From NCBI RefSeq assembly GCF_018332715.1, contig NZ_BOQP01000004.1, positions 248,001-312,000 on the forward strand: a stretch of 64,000 nucleotides of DNA. The letters run 5' to 3'. The notes under the pieces were generated by a model, which had not been told where the DNA came from, searched no databases, and saw only the letters and a program-made list of their open reading frames with translations. Positions within the stretch are counted from its first letter, which is position 1, and each line of letters begins with the position of its first letter. Positions 17,409 to 25,818 of this stretch are shown here, one piece after another. The stretch comes from Winogradskya consettensis (GTDB lineage Bacteria > Actinomycetota > Actinomycetes > Mycobacteriales > Micromonosporaceae). Both the position numbers and the translations under genes were made by a program.

Positions 17409-17999
17409 TCAGGCGATGTGCAGGATCTGCCGGGTGGCAGTCAGGGCGGAGTCGAAATGGACGCGGTCGCGGCGGATCTTGGCCATCACGCTCGCGCCCA
17501 TCCACATGTCGTAGAGCATCTGGGCTGTCGCGCGGGGGTCGTTGACCACCGTGACCGAGCCGTCCCCGACGCCCGCGGCGATCGCGCCCTCCAGCCGGTT
17601 GATGATCTCGCCCGTCCCGGCCTCGAGCGACAGGCGCATCGGCTCGGACAGGTCGGGGACCTCGGCGCCCAGTTTTACCGCGAGACACTTGCCCTGGCAG
17701 TCGTTGAAGCTCTGGTTGTCGTACCAACTGGCCCAGTAGTTCATCAGGCGCTGGGCCGTCGTCAGGCCGGGTCCGGCCAGAAAACCATCCATCTCCGCCA
17801 GGTATTCGACGAAGTAGTCGTCGAGCATCGCCCGGCCGAAGGCGTCCTTCGACTCGAAGAAGTGGTAGAACGAGCCCTTCGGCACCCTCGCGTCGCCGAG
17901 GATCTCGTTGATGCCCACCGCGGCATAGCCCTTGCTCGCGACGATCCGCCGCGCGCTGTCGAGGATGCGGTGACGAGTGTCTTCCCGGGCGGCTGGCAT
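17409..17999 (-). CDS. TetR-family regulator, NemR/AcuR-like with Cys pair
   Basis: A 196-aa repressor with the N-terminal TetR helix-turn-helix (about 10-55, ending in KGSFYHFFESKDAF). The ligand domain carries C101 and C105 in NDCQGKCLAVKLGAEV, the position where NemR-like proteins carry redox- or electrophile-sensing cysteines. The transcript is probably leaderless: on the minus strand TAGAGT lies 7 nt before the ATG. Its -35 region (TAGACG) falls inside a 17-bp palindrome at 18020-18036 that recurs exactly before the DJ-1/PfpI operon at 27404-27420. It therefore probably represses itself and that operon in response to reactive electrophiles. Confidence 0.88.
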   Translation of the reverse strand: MPAAREDTRHRILDSARRIVASKGYAAVGINEILGDARVPKGSFYHFFESKDAFGRAMLDDYFVEYLAEMDGFLAGPGLTTAQRLMNYWASWYDNQSFNDCQGKCLAVKLGAEVPDLSEPMRLSLEAGTGEIINRLEGAIAAGVGDGSVTVVNDPRATAQMLYDMWMGASVMAKIRRDRVHFDSALTATRQILHIA

Positions 18000-18006
18000 G
18001 AGCGCG

Positions 18007-18036
18007 ACTCTAACACTCAGTAGACCAGTCGTCTAC
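18007..18036 (-). promoter_or_regulatory. TetR autoregulatory operator and leaderless promoter
   Basis: The palindrome GTAGACCAGTCGTCTAC (18020-18036, arms GTAGAC/GTCTAC) covers the -35 box TAGACG. A 17-nt spacer leads to TAGAGT (18012-18007), 7 nt before the TetR start. The operator also lies upstream of the divergent SARP gene at 18087 and might affect it. Confidence 0.75.
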
Positions 18037-18086
18037 CTACGCAGGTGCCATGGTCGCACTGGCATGACCGAGTCATACTCTGCGCC

Positions 18087-20951
18087 ATGGTTACGAAAGT
18101 GTCCTTCGGCGTTCTCGGGCCGGTCGAGGCCTGGACCGGCGGACACGCGCTCCGGCTCGGGCCCCCGCAGCAACGCACCGTGCTCGCGGCGATCCTGCTG
18201 AACGAGGGAGCGGTGACGTCGACCGACGAGCTGATCGAGGCGCTGTGGGCCGAGAAGTCCCCGGCCGCAGCCGTCAAGACGGTCCGCACCTACGTCTCCC
18301 GCCTGCGCACCGTGCTGACCCCGGCGGGCGTCACCATCGAGTCGGTGGCCCGCGGATACCTCCTGCGAACCGGCCCGGAGTCCTTCGACCTGGCGCGCTT
18401 TCGGAACCTGACCGCCCCGCTCCCCGCGCCCGCCTCGCCCGCCGACCGGGCCGACCGGGCACGACAGGCCCTGAAGACCTTCCGCGGCGAACCGCTGGCC
18501 GGGCTCAACGGCGTCTGGGCCGAGACACATCGGGCCCAGCTGTCCTACCTGCGAGCCGCGGCCTACGAAACGCTGTTCACGGCCGAGCTCGACGCCGGCA
18601 ACCACGCCGCGGCCATCGCCGGGCTCCCCGCGGCCATCAGGCAGTTCCCGCTCCGCGAGCGGCTCCACGAGCTCCACGTTCTCGCCCTGCACCAGACCGG
18701 GCTACGCGCCGAGGCGCTCGCCGCCTACCGCGCCGTGGAACGGCTGCTCGCCCAGGAACTCGGCATCGAACCGATGCCCGCGCTGCAGGAACTGCACCGC
18801 CGCATGTTGCAGAACGACCCGTCCCTCGCACCCGACCCCGAGGATCTCCCCCGACCCGACGGCGAGGCCCCGCCCGAGCCTGGGTGGCCGGCCCGCCCCG
18901 CCCAGCTGCCTCCCGCACCCGCCGTCTTCAACGGCCGGGACAGCGAGCTGCGCCGCGCCGACGAGCTGCTCGCGGCGTTCGGGACGGGGCCGGCGATCGT
19001 GGTCATCGCGGGCATGGGCGGCGTCGGCAAGACGTCGACAGCCCTGCACTGGGCCCACCGGCTCGCCTCCCGGCACACAGAAGGCCAGCTCTACGCGGAT
19101 CTGCGCGGTTACGTCCCGCACGGGGAGCCGTTGTCGCCGGCCGACGTGCTCGACGGCTTCCTGCAGGCGCTCGGGGTGACGGCGGCGAAGATCCCGGGGC
19201 AGCTCGCGGCCCGCGCCGCACTGTTCCGGAGCCTGCTGGCGGACCTGCGGATGCTGATCCTGCTGGACAACGCGGCCACCGCGGACCAGGTCCTGGATCT
19301 GCTGCCCGGCACCGGAAACTCCCTCGTGATCGTGACGAGCCGGGGAACCGTGCCCGACCTGGTCGTCCGGACCGGCGCGGCGATGCTCGTGCTGCGGCCA
19401 CCGGAGCACGAGGAGGCGCTCGCCCTGTTCGCCGCCCGGGCCGGCGCCGACCGGGTCCGCGCCGAGCCCGCCGCTGCCCGGGACATCCTCGATCTCAGCG
19501 GCCGGTTGCCGCTCGCGCTGGCAGTGGTCGCCGCCCGGGCCGCCGCGAGCACCCACCTGCCGCTGTCCGCGATCGCCGACGACCTCCGCGCCACGTCCGG
19601 CACGCTGTCCGCTTTCCGCCAGCCGGACGCGGCGTTCGACGTGGCCGCCGTACTCTCCTGGTCCTATCGCTCGCTCGGTGATGACGCCGCCGAAGCGTTC
19701 CGGCGGCTCTGTCTGCACCCCGGGCCGCACCTCAGCGCCGACGCGGCCGCCAGCATGCTGGCGCGACCGGTGCCCGGGACCCGCGGGCTGCTCGCCGAGC
19801 TGGTCGCCGCGGCACTGCTGACCGAGGACCGGCCGGGCCGCTGGACCACCCACGACCTCGTGCGGGCGTACGGCAACGAGGTGGCCATCGCCCTCGACCC
19901 CCCGCAGCAGCGACAGGCGACCCTCCACCGCATGCTCGACCACTACCTGTACGCCGCCCGGAACGCGAACTCGCGGCTCTTCAGGCGGCAGGAGCCCATA
20001 GTCCCGGAGCAGCCCGCACCCGGCGTGATCGACCCGGACGCCGATCCGGTCGCGTGGTTCGACGCCGAACATCCCGCCCTGCTGGCCGCGCTGCAAGCGG
20101 CCGCCCTGCACGGCTTCGACCGGCACGCCTGGCAACTGTCCTGGGTGATCCGCGACTACCTCAACCGGCAGGGCCTCTGGCATCACCTGCAGACGTCGCA
20201 GGAGGCCGGGCACGCCGCCGCGGTCCGCGGTGGCGAACCGGTCGCCCAGGCGCGGTCCATGTGGGGGCTGGCCATCGCCGAGTCGAAACTGGGCCGCTAC
20301 CCGCAGGCGCACATCTGGCTGCGGTGCGCCCTGTCCATCTTCGAGACGGCCGGCGACCGGGAAGCCGTGGTGCGCACCCACGTCCTGACCGCGTTCGCGC
20401 TCTCCGAACAGGGCGACTGGGCGGCCGCCCTCGACCACTACCGGCTGACGCTCGCGCTCAGCGGGCCCGGCGCCGACCCCGCCGAGCGGGCCGGTGCACT
20501 CAACGCGACCAGTTGGGCCAACGCGAAACTGGGCAGGTACGCCGACGCGGTGGCCGACGCCCGGGCGGCTCTCGCCATGGCCCCGCACCTGAATCCGACC
20601 CGGCTGGCGGCCATCTGGGACACCCTCGGCCACGCCCACTTCGGAGGTGGGGAGACCGCCGAGGGTGAGCACAGTTACCGCCGGGCCGTTGAGCTCTACC
20701 GCCGCAACGGCGCCCCGGTCCTGGCAGCGGAGTCCCTGCAGTCGTTCGCCACCATGCTGGAGCGCGCCGGCCGGGGCGGCGAGGCGCCCGGGGTCTACCG
20801 GGAGGCGTTGTCGCTCGTCGCCGAGGCGGCCGGCCCGCACGCGGCCCAGCTCCGGGCGGAGTTGAGCCGGGCCCTCGCCACCGATGGACAGCGCCCTACC
20901 GCTTGGCCAGCAGGACGATACCCGCGATCAGGGTCACCAGCCGCACGATGA
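18087..20951 (+). CDS. AfsR/SARP-type regulator with NB-ARC and TPR domains
   Basis: A 954-aa pathway regulator. Residues 1-95 are the OmpR-like winged helix (FGVLGPVEAW), about 98-245 the bacterial transcriptional activation domain, then an NB-ARC STAND ATPase with P-loop GMGGVGKT near 309-316, and a C-terminal TPR array from about 640 to 950. Such proteins activate secondary-metabolite genes when nucleotide binding and effector contacts open the NB-ARC switch. ATG 18087 is chosen because CATACT lies 7 nt upstream, giving a leaderless start. It is a full-length paralogue of the shorter protein at 23487. Its 3' end overlaps the convergent DUF3592-like gene by 56 bp. Confidence 0.9.
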   Translation: MVTKVSFGVLGPVEAWTGGHALRLGPPQQRTVLAAILLNEGAVTSTDELIEALWAEKSPAAAVKTVRTYVSRLRTVLTPAGVTIESVARGYLLRTGPESFDLARFRNLTAPLPAPASPADRADRARQALKTFRGEPLAGLNGVWAETHRAQLSYLRAAAYETLFTAELDAGNHAAAIAGLPAAIRQFPLRERLHELHVLALHQTGLRAEALAAYRAVERLLAQELGIEPMPALQELHRRMLQNDPSLAPDPEDLPRPDGEAPPEPGWPARPAQLPPAPAVFNGRDSELRRADELLAAFGTGPAIVVIAGMGGVGKTSTALHWAHRLASRHTEGQLYADLRGYVPHGEPLSPADVLDGFLQALGVTAAKIPGQLAARAALFRSLLADLRMLILLDNAATADQVLDLLPGTGNSLVIVTSRGTVPDLVVRTGAAMLVLRPPEHEEALALFAARAGADRVRAEPAAARDILDLSGRLPLALAVVAARAAASTHLPLSAIADDLRATSGTLSAFRQPDAAFDVAAVLSWSYRSLGDDAAEAFRRLCLHPGPHLSADAAASMLARPVPGTRGLLAELVAAALLTEDRPGRWTTHDLVRAYGNEVAIALDPPQQRQATLHRMLDHYLYAARNANSRLFRRQEPIVPEQPAPGVIDPDADPVAWFDAEHPALLAALQAAALHGFDRHAWQLSWVIRDYLNRQGLWHHLQTSQEAGHAAAVRGGEPVAQARSMWGLAIAESKLGRYPQAHIWLRCALSIFETAGDREAVVRTHVLTAFALSEQGDWAAALDHYRLTLALSGPGADPAERAGALNATSWANAKLGRYADAVADARAALAMAPHLNPTRLAAIWDTLGHAHFGGGETAEGEHSYRRAVELYRRNGAPVLAAESLQSFATMLERAGRGGEAPGVYREALSLVAEAAGPHAAQLRAELSRALATDGQRPTAWPAGRYPRSGSPAAR

Positions 20952-21435
20952 AGGTCAGAATGCCGACGATCGCGACCAGTGCGCCCACCCCCATGATGGT
21001 CAGCGGGATCCAGGAATCCTCGCCGATGATGCGCGCCTGCGACGGGTCAGCGGCACGGTACGAGACCTTCACCGGGTCACCGACCTCGGCGCGCCTGCTG
21101 CTCGAGCCCTGCTCCGCGAATTCCACCTGCCGGCCGTCACCCGACGCGAACCGCACGACGCGCAAATACATCTGCTTGCCCTTGTCGTCGGTGCTGGCCT
21201 TGACGGAGGCGACCTGGCCGGTGACCGTCGTCCCGTCCGCGTACGGCTGTGACCGGTGCTGAATGTAGAAACCGAGTCCCACGAACAGAATCCCGATCAG
21301 ACCCGCGAGCAACGAGCCGAGCAGACCGCCCCGCTTACGACCGGGGGTGTCGATGCCGATCAGGCCGTCGACCACGAGCGCTCCCCCGGCGACGGTCCTG
21401 GCCGGCCGCCCGGTGAGCATGTTCCAGATGGACAA
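20896..21435 (-). CDS. DUF3592-like membrane protein
   Basis: A 179-aa protein with a hydrophobic segment near 50-70, an extracytoplasmic beta-rich part (VTGQVASVKA, DPVKVSYRAADPSQARI) and a second long hydrophobic region at about 140-175. The pattern is that of DUF3592 proteins, whose function is unknown. TTG 21435 is chosen because AGGAG (21445-21441 on the minus strand) lies 5 nt upstream. An ATG five codons later is the alternative. The longer frame reaching 21975 overlaps the acyltransferase gene and is a shadow. It converges with, and overlaps, the SARP gene. Confidence 0.7.
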   Translation of the reverse strand: MSIWNMLTGRPARTVAGGALVVDGLIGIDTPGRKRGGLLGSLLAGLIGILFVGLGFYIQHRSQPYADGTTVTGQVASVKASTDDKGKQMYLRVVRFASGDGRQVEFAEQGSSSRRAEVGDPVKVSYRAADPSQARIIGEDSWIPLTIMGVGALVAIVGILTFIVRLVTLIAGIVLLAKR

Positions 21436-21452
21436 CTGTTCTCCTGTACGAG

Positions 21453-22214
21453 TTATGCGGAAAGCTGGTCGCCGAAGAAGTGCCGGCGGTAGCGCGGGTT
21501 CATTTGGTCGACCGACAGCAGGACGTAGAACGTGTAGATCCCGGCTTCGGCGTCGTACGCGGGTTCCCCGCAGATCCATGAACCGAGCCGCAGATAGCCG
21601 CGGAGCAACGGCGGAACCGCGGACGGCGCCCCCGGGGCCCCCGGGGCCCGGCCGTGCTCCAGCGCCCGCAGCCGGGGTTCGACCCGCTGCCCGGGCGGGG
21701 CGAGATACCTGTCGCGGGTGGCCGCCCAGATCGCGGCGGCGCGCTCCCCCGCGTCCTCGCCGCCGGGCACCCAGGCGCATCCGCCGAGCCATCGCCGGCC
21801 CGTCAGGCTCAGATATTTGGCGATGCCGGCCCACATCAGGCCGATGACCGCCCCGTTGCGGTGCTCCGGGTGCACCGCGGCCCGGCCGGTCTCCACGAGG
21901 TCGGCGTCGAGCGGGCGCAGCGGGCCCAGATCGAAAGTCCGCTCCCCGTAACGCCGGCCCACGAGAGCCGCGCATTCCGCCGTCATCATGCGATAGGTGC
22001 CGACGACGGTGTTGCTCGCGTCGTGGCGTACGACGATATGGTCGCAGTGCTGGTCGTATTCATCGACGTCGAGCCCATTTCTCAGGCTGGGCAACCGGGT
22101 GCCGTATTCCGCGGCGAACACATCGTGGCGCAGCCGCTGCGCCTGCGTCACCCCGGCACCGTCCGCCGTTGTCAGGCTGTACCCGCCTGATTCGATGACC
22201 AGGGAAATGCTCAT
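21453..22214 (-). CDS. OlsB-like GNAT acyltransferase
   Basis: A 253-aa protein of the acyltransferase group that includes OlsB, which attaches 3-hydroxy fatty acids from acyl carrier protein to ornithine to make lyso-ornithine lipid. Recognisable parts are RLRHDVFAAEYGTRL near 27-41, DQHCDHIVVRHDASNTVVGTYRMM, and the conserved VETGRAAVHPEHR near 105-118. ATG 22214 follows the stop of the MetE-like gene by only 2 bp, so the two are co-translated. No OlsA partner is nearby. The true acceptor could be ornithine or another amine. Confidence 0.78.
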   Translation of the reverse strand: MSISLVIESGGYSLTTADGAGVTQAQRLRHDVFAAEYGTRLPSLRNGLDVDEYDQHCDHIVVRHDASNTVVGTYRMMTAECAALVGRRYGERTFDLGPLRPLDADLVETGRAAVHPEHRNGAVIGLMWAGIAKYLSLTGRRWLGGCAWVPGGEDAGERAAAIWAATRDRYLAPPGQRVEPRLRALEHGRAPGAPGAPSAVPPLLRGYLRLGSWICGEPAYDAEAGIYTFYVLLSVDQMNPRYRRHFFGDQLSA

Positions 22215-22216
22215 GC

Positions 22217-23359
22217 TCAGCCCCAGACACGCTGGGCGGTGCTGACGACCAGGTCGAGCTTGCGCCGCTGGTCGTCCCAGGTGAGCGGGTTGCCCTGGAC
22301 CTCCGAGGCGAAACCGCACTGCGGGCTGAGGGCGAGGGCGTCCAACGGCAGGTGACGGCTCGCCTCATCGATGCGGCGCACCAGGTCATCGGGGTTCTCG
22401 AGGGCACCGGTTTTCGTGGTGACCAGACCCAGGACGACGGTGGTGCCCGCCGGCACGTGCCGGATCGGGGCGAAACTGCCGGCCCGGTCGGTGTCGTACT
22501 CCAGGAGCCAGTGGTCGACGGGGATACCGCCGAAGACGTCCTCGGCGATGCCGTCGTACGTGCCCTCGTTGAACCACTGTCCACGGTAGTTGCCCCGGCA
22601 GATGTGCATGCCGACGGTCACTCCCTGCTCGCGGAGCCCGGCGACGATGCGGGCGTCGGCCTCGACACAGCGCCGCAGCAGGTCCCGCGGGTCGAGTCCC
22701 TCGGCCTCGAAAACGGCGATGAGCTTGTCGTTGACGAAACTGGTGAAGCAGGGAGCATCGATCTGGATGTGCCGCACGCCATCGCGGACCAGCGCCTCGA
22801 CCTCGCTCTGCAGGACCGCGGCGAGGTCGTCCACGAGGTCCGCGCGGGTCGGGTAGGCCTCGTCGCTCACGCCCGCCTGCCAGTTGGCCACCACGAAGTT
22901 CGTCACCTCGGGAATGGTGACCTTGAACGGTCCCGGTGCGTGCCGGGCGAGGAACGTGGCCTCACGCTCGGCGAAACGGTCCCGGTGCAGCAGTTTGCCG
23001 CCGATGAGATTGAGGATCGCGTCGTCGGGGTGCCGCTCGTCCCCGGCCGCGTTCCAGTCGAGGGTCGGGGCCTGCGCGACAAAGCCGTCCGTGCCCCCGG
23101 TGAGCTGGCTCATGAAGTCGTTACGGCGGTATTCCCCATCGGTGTACGGGCCGATGCCGCTGTCGCGCTGCACGTCCAGGATCACCTGGATGGCGGTGTC
23201 CTCGGCCGCGGTCAGCGTCTGGGCGTCGATCCGGCCGGCGGCGTGGTCCTGCCGGGCACGGAGGAGCTCCGCGGGACGCAGCAGACTGCCGACGTGTGTC
23301 GCCCTGGTGGGCGCGGTGCGCTGATTGCTCAAGATTCCTGCTTCGATTGCCCGTTCCAT
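22217..23359 (-). CDS. MetE C-terminal-like methyltransferase
   Basis: A 380-aa protein corresponding to the catalytic half of cobalamin-independent methionine synthase, as in the short YxjG/YxjH type. The zinc ligands are visible: H and C in GMHICRGN and C in LSPQCGFAS near the C-terminus. The substrate-binding segment QIDAPCFTSF is present. The methyl donor is uncertain because the folate-binding N-terminal half of MetE is absent. ATG 23359 is used; a TTG ten codons later with AGGA 3 nt before it is an alternative. It is co-translated with the OlsB-like gene and divergent from the second SARP gene. Confidence 0.83.
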   Translation of the reverse strand: MERAIEAGILSNQRTAPTRATHVGSLLRPAELLRARQDHAAGRIDAQTLTAAEDTAIQVILDVQRDSGIGPYTDGEYRRNDFMSQLTGGTDGFVAQAPTLDWNAAGDERHPDDAILNLIGGKLLHRDRFAEREATFLARHAPGPFKVTIPEVTNFVVANWQAGVSDEAYPTRADLVDDLAAVLQSEVEALVRDGVRHIQIDAPCFTSFVNDKLIAVFEAEGLDPRDLLRRCVEADARIVAGLREQGVTVGMHICRGNYRGQWFNEGTYDGIAEDVFGGIPVDHWLLEYDTDRAGSFAPIRHVPAGTTVVLGLVTTKTGALENPDDLVRRIDEASRHLPLDALALSPQCGFASEVQGNPLTWDDQRRKLDLVVSTAQRVWG

Positions 23360-23486
23360 GACGCGACGACTACACCACCGCGCGGATGTCGCCCGTCGGA
23401 TGCGGGGATGACAACCGTCGGGTGTCCGGCACCACAAGCGATCGGCTGTCTCCGGCACCGCCGTTGTGCGAGGTCATACTCCGTGC

Positions 23487-25442
23487 ATGGCAAGCAATGT
23501 GTCGTTCGGCGTTCTCGGTCCCGTGGAAGCCTGGGCCTGGGACCAGCCACTGCATCTGGGTACGCCACAGCAACGCGCCGTGCTCGCCGTGATTCTGCTC
23601 AACGAGGGCCGGGTCACCTCCACCGACGAGATCGTGGAGGCGCTGTGGGATGGCGAACCACCCGCGGGAGCCACCAAGACGGTCCGCACGTACGTCTCCC
23701 GGCTGCGCGCCGTGCTGGAGCCCGCCGGTGCCGCCATCGAAACGGCAGCCGGCGGCTATCTGCTGCGCACCAGCCCGCAGACGCTGGACCTCGCACGCTT
23801 CCACACACTGGTCACCGCACCCGTCGGTGACCGGACGGAGCAGGCACGCCAGGCCCTCAAACTCTTCCGTGGCGAACCGCTGGCCGGTCTCACCGGTGCC
23901 TGGGCCGAGACCCAGCGAGCCCGGCTCACCTATCTGCGCGCCGCGGCTCTGGAGACGCGGTTCGCCGCCGAGCTCGACTCGGGCCACCACACCGACGTCA
24001 TCGCCGAGATCACCGGCGCCATCAAGGAATTCCCCTTCCGCGAACGCCTGCGCGAGCTCCACATCCTCGCTCTCTACCAGTCCGGGCTACGAGCCGAGGC
24101 CTTCGCCGCGTACCGCACCGTCCTCGAACTGCTCGACGACGAGCTCGGTGTCGCACCCATGCCGGAGCTGCAGCAACTGCACCAGCGCATGCTGGAGGGC
24201 GATCCCACCCTGACACCGGCGCAGCAGCTACCGGCGCCGGAGGCCGAGCCACGGCAGTTGCCACCGCAGACCCCGGCCTTCGTCGGCCGTGAGGCACTGG
24301 TGGCCGAGCTGACCGGCCTGCTGCGAAGCCCTGACAAGCCCGTCCTGATCGGTATCGAAGGCCTCGCCGGTACGGGAAAGACGGCACTGGCGGTCCACGT
24401 GAGCACGCTGGTGCGCGACGACTACCCGGACGGGCAGATCTTCATCGACCTCGGCGGGAGCGGGGACCGGCCCATCGACCCCGCCACCGCGCTCCAGCAC
24501 CTGATCAGCCACTTCGGCGTTCAGGAAGGCGCCGTTCCCCCGCAGACGAGCTGCCGCACCCAGCTGTGGCGCAACCTGCTGGCACAGCGGCGCGTCCTGG
24601 TCGTCCTCGACGACGCCGCCAGCAGCGCCCAGGTCGAGCTGCTGCTGCCGGACAGCCCCGGTAGCGCGGCGATCATCACCGGCTGGCGCAGGCTCGACGG
24701 CATCCCCGGGCTGCACACGACCACCGTGGGCGTCTTCCCGCCGGATGAGGCGTGGCGGTTCCTCGAACAGTCCACGCAGGCAGGGCGGCTCAGCCGGGAT
24801 CCGCAACCGGTCAACCGGCTCATCGCCCTGTTCTCGGGCCATCCGGCGGCGCTCGGTATCGTCGCGGGCAGTCTGGCCGCCGATCCCCGGACGACAGCGG
24901 CCGACGCCGAACGCCGGTTCCGCCACGAGTTCGGTGACGGCGGGGACTTCGCCGAGGTCGAACGGCTCATCCGCAGGCCGTACACGCAGCTGCAGCCCGG
25001 CACCCAGCAGGCGATCCGGCTCCTCGCCGGTCTCGACCTGCGCGACATGTCGCTCGACACGGTGGCCCACGCCCTGGACGTGTCCCACAACCGGGCCCGT
25101 CACCTCATGACCCAGCTCCGCGAGGTGCACCTCGTCGAGGAGAACGGCCCGGGCCGCTACCGTCTTCTGGACCTCATCAGATTCACCTGCCGGCGCTGGT
25201 CGCTGGAGTCCGACGAGCAGCGGACCCGCGACGCGGTCCTGCGCCGGACCGCCGGCTATTTTGCGACGATGTCCGCCCTCGCCACGAGCGGCACGTTCAC
25301 ACCGTCACCGCTGGCCCTCGACATGGGACCCGCCGCGCGTGCCTGGCTCCAGGCAGAATCCCGCAACGCCGGAATGATCGTCGCGCAGGCAGCCACCCAT
25401 GAGCGGGACCGCCGGGGAACTCCCCAGCGGTCCCGCTCATGA
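23487..25442 (+). CDS. AfsR/SARP-type regulator, lacking the TPR domain
   Basis: A 651-aa paralogue of the regulator at 18087, with near-identical opening (SFGVLGPVEAW). It has the winged helix (1-95), the activation domain (about 98-240) and an NB-ARC domain with P-loop GLAGTGKT near 291-298. It stops where the paralogue starts its TPR array: AWLQAESRNAGM aligns with the last pre-TPR segment. The last 15 or so residues are encoded by a terminator hairpin, so the C-terminus looks truncated. CATACT lies 6 nt before ATG 23487, giving a leaderless start like its paralogue. It may be constitutively active or a dominant partner. Confidence 0.87.
   Translation: MASNVSFGVLGPVEAWAWDQPLHLGTPQQRAVLAVILLNEGRVTSTDEIVEALWDGEPPAGATKTVRTYVSRLRAVLEPAGAAIETAAGGYLLRTSPQTLDLARFHTLVTAPVGDRTEQARQALKLFRGEPLAGLTGAWAETQRARLTYLRAAALETRFAAELDSGHHTDVIAEITGAIKEFPFRERLRELHILALYQSGLRAEAFAAYRTVLELLDDELGVAPMPELQQLHQRMLEGDPTLTPAQQLPAPEAEPRQLPPQTPAFVGREALVAELTGLLRSPDKPVLIGIEGLAGTGKTALAVHVSTLVRDDYPDGQIFIDLGGSGDRPIDPATALQHLISHFGVQEGAVPPQTSCRTQLWRNLLAQRRVLVVLDDAASSAQVELLLPDSPGSAAIITGWRRLDGIPGLHTTTVGVFPPDEAWRFLEQSTQAGRLSRDPQPVNRLIALFSGHPAALGIVAGSLAADPRTTAADAERRFRHEFGDGGDFAEVERLIRRPYTQLQPGTQQAIRLLAGLDLRDMSLDTVAHALDVSHNRARHLMTQLREVHLVEENGPGRYRLLDLIRFTCRRWSLESDEQRTRDAVLRRTAGYFATMSALATSGTFTPSPLALDMGPAARAWLQAESRNAGMIVAQAATHERDRRGTPQRSRS
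25399..25440 (+). terminator. Strong hairpin overlapping the end of the second SARP gene
   Basis: Arms ATGAGCGGGACCGC (25399-25412) and GCGGTCCCGCTCAT (25427-25440) pair perfectly, with an inner GGGG/CCCC stem. The hairpin includes the last sense codons and the first base of the TGA. Confidence 0.85.
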
Positions 25443-25450
25443 CCTGCCGA

Positions 25451-25780
25451 TCAGGGCAGGTTCAGCCCCAGGGTGTAGGAGCCGCCACCGGTGACGCCGG
25501 TGACCAGCGCCTGATACGCCGCGATCGGTCCTGAGTACGTCAACGTCTTGTCGGAACCGGCGGACGGTGCGGTCGCCACCGGCGTCGAGCCCGCAGGGTC
25601 GAGGCGGGTCAGGACGAGACCGATGTCCGAGCCGTCCGGGCCGTCCAGGCAGAGCTCGACCGGGCCGGGGTCCGTGATGGTGAAGAAGTAGGCGAACGGC
25701 GACTCGGTCTCGCCCGTGGACACATTCCCGGTGCGGACGTAACTGTAGGTTCCGCAGTCCGGTGCGCAGGACCTTCGGGC
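25451..25780 (-). pseudogene. Remnant of a secreted protein: PPC-like C-terminal domain
   Basis: A reading frame ending at 25451 encodes about 100 residues that look like the end of a secreted protein with a pre-peptidase C-terminal (PPC-like) beta domain: YFFTITDPGPVELCLDGPDG and a C-terminal SYTLGLNLP. Upstream in the same frame are APDCGTYSYVRTG and then Arg-rich sequence without protein character that runs into the hydrolase gene. No signal peptide, catalytic domain or ribosome site is present. A GTG at 25723 could start a 90-aa protein but has no support. I read it as the 3' end of a deleted protease or chitinase gene. Confidence 0.55.
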
Positions 25781-25818
25781 AGCCGCCCTGCCCCGCGGAG
25801 TTCGCGTTCCTGAGAGCC

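Noticed and set aside
21436-21975. N-terminal extension of the DUF3592-like protein
   Set aside because: It would cover the acyltransferase gene, while a good ribosome site precedes TTG 21435.
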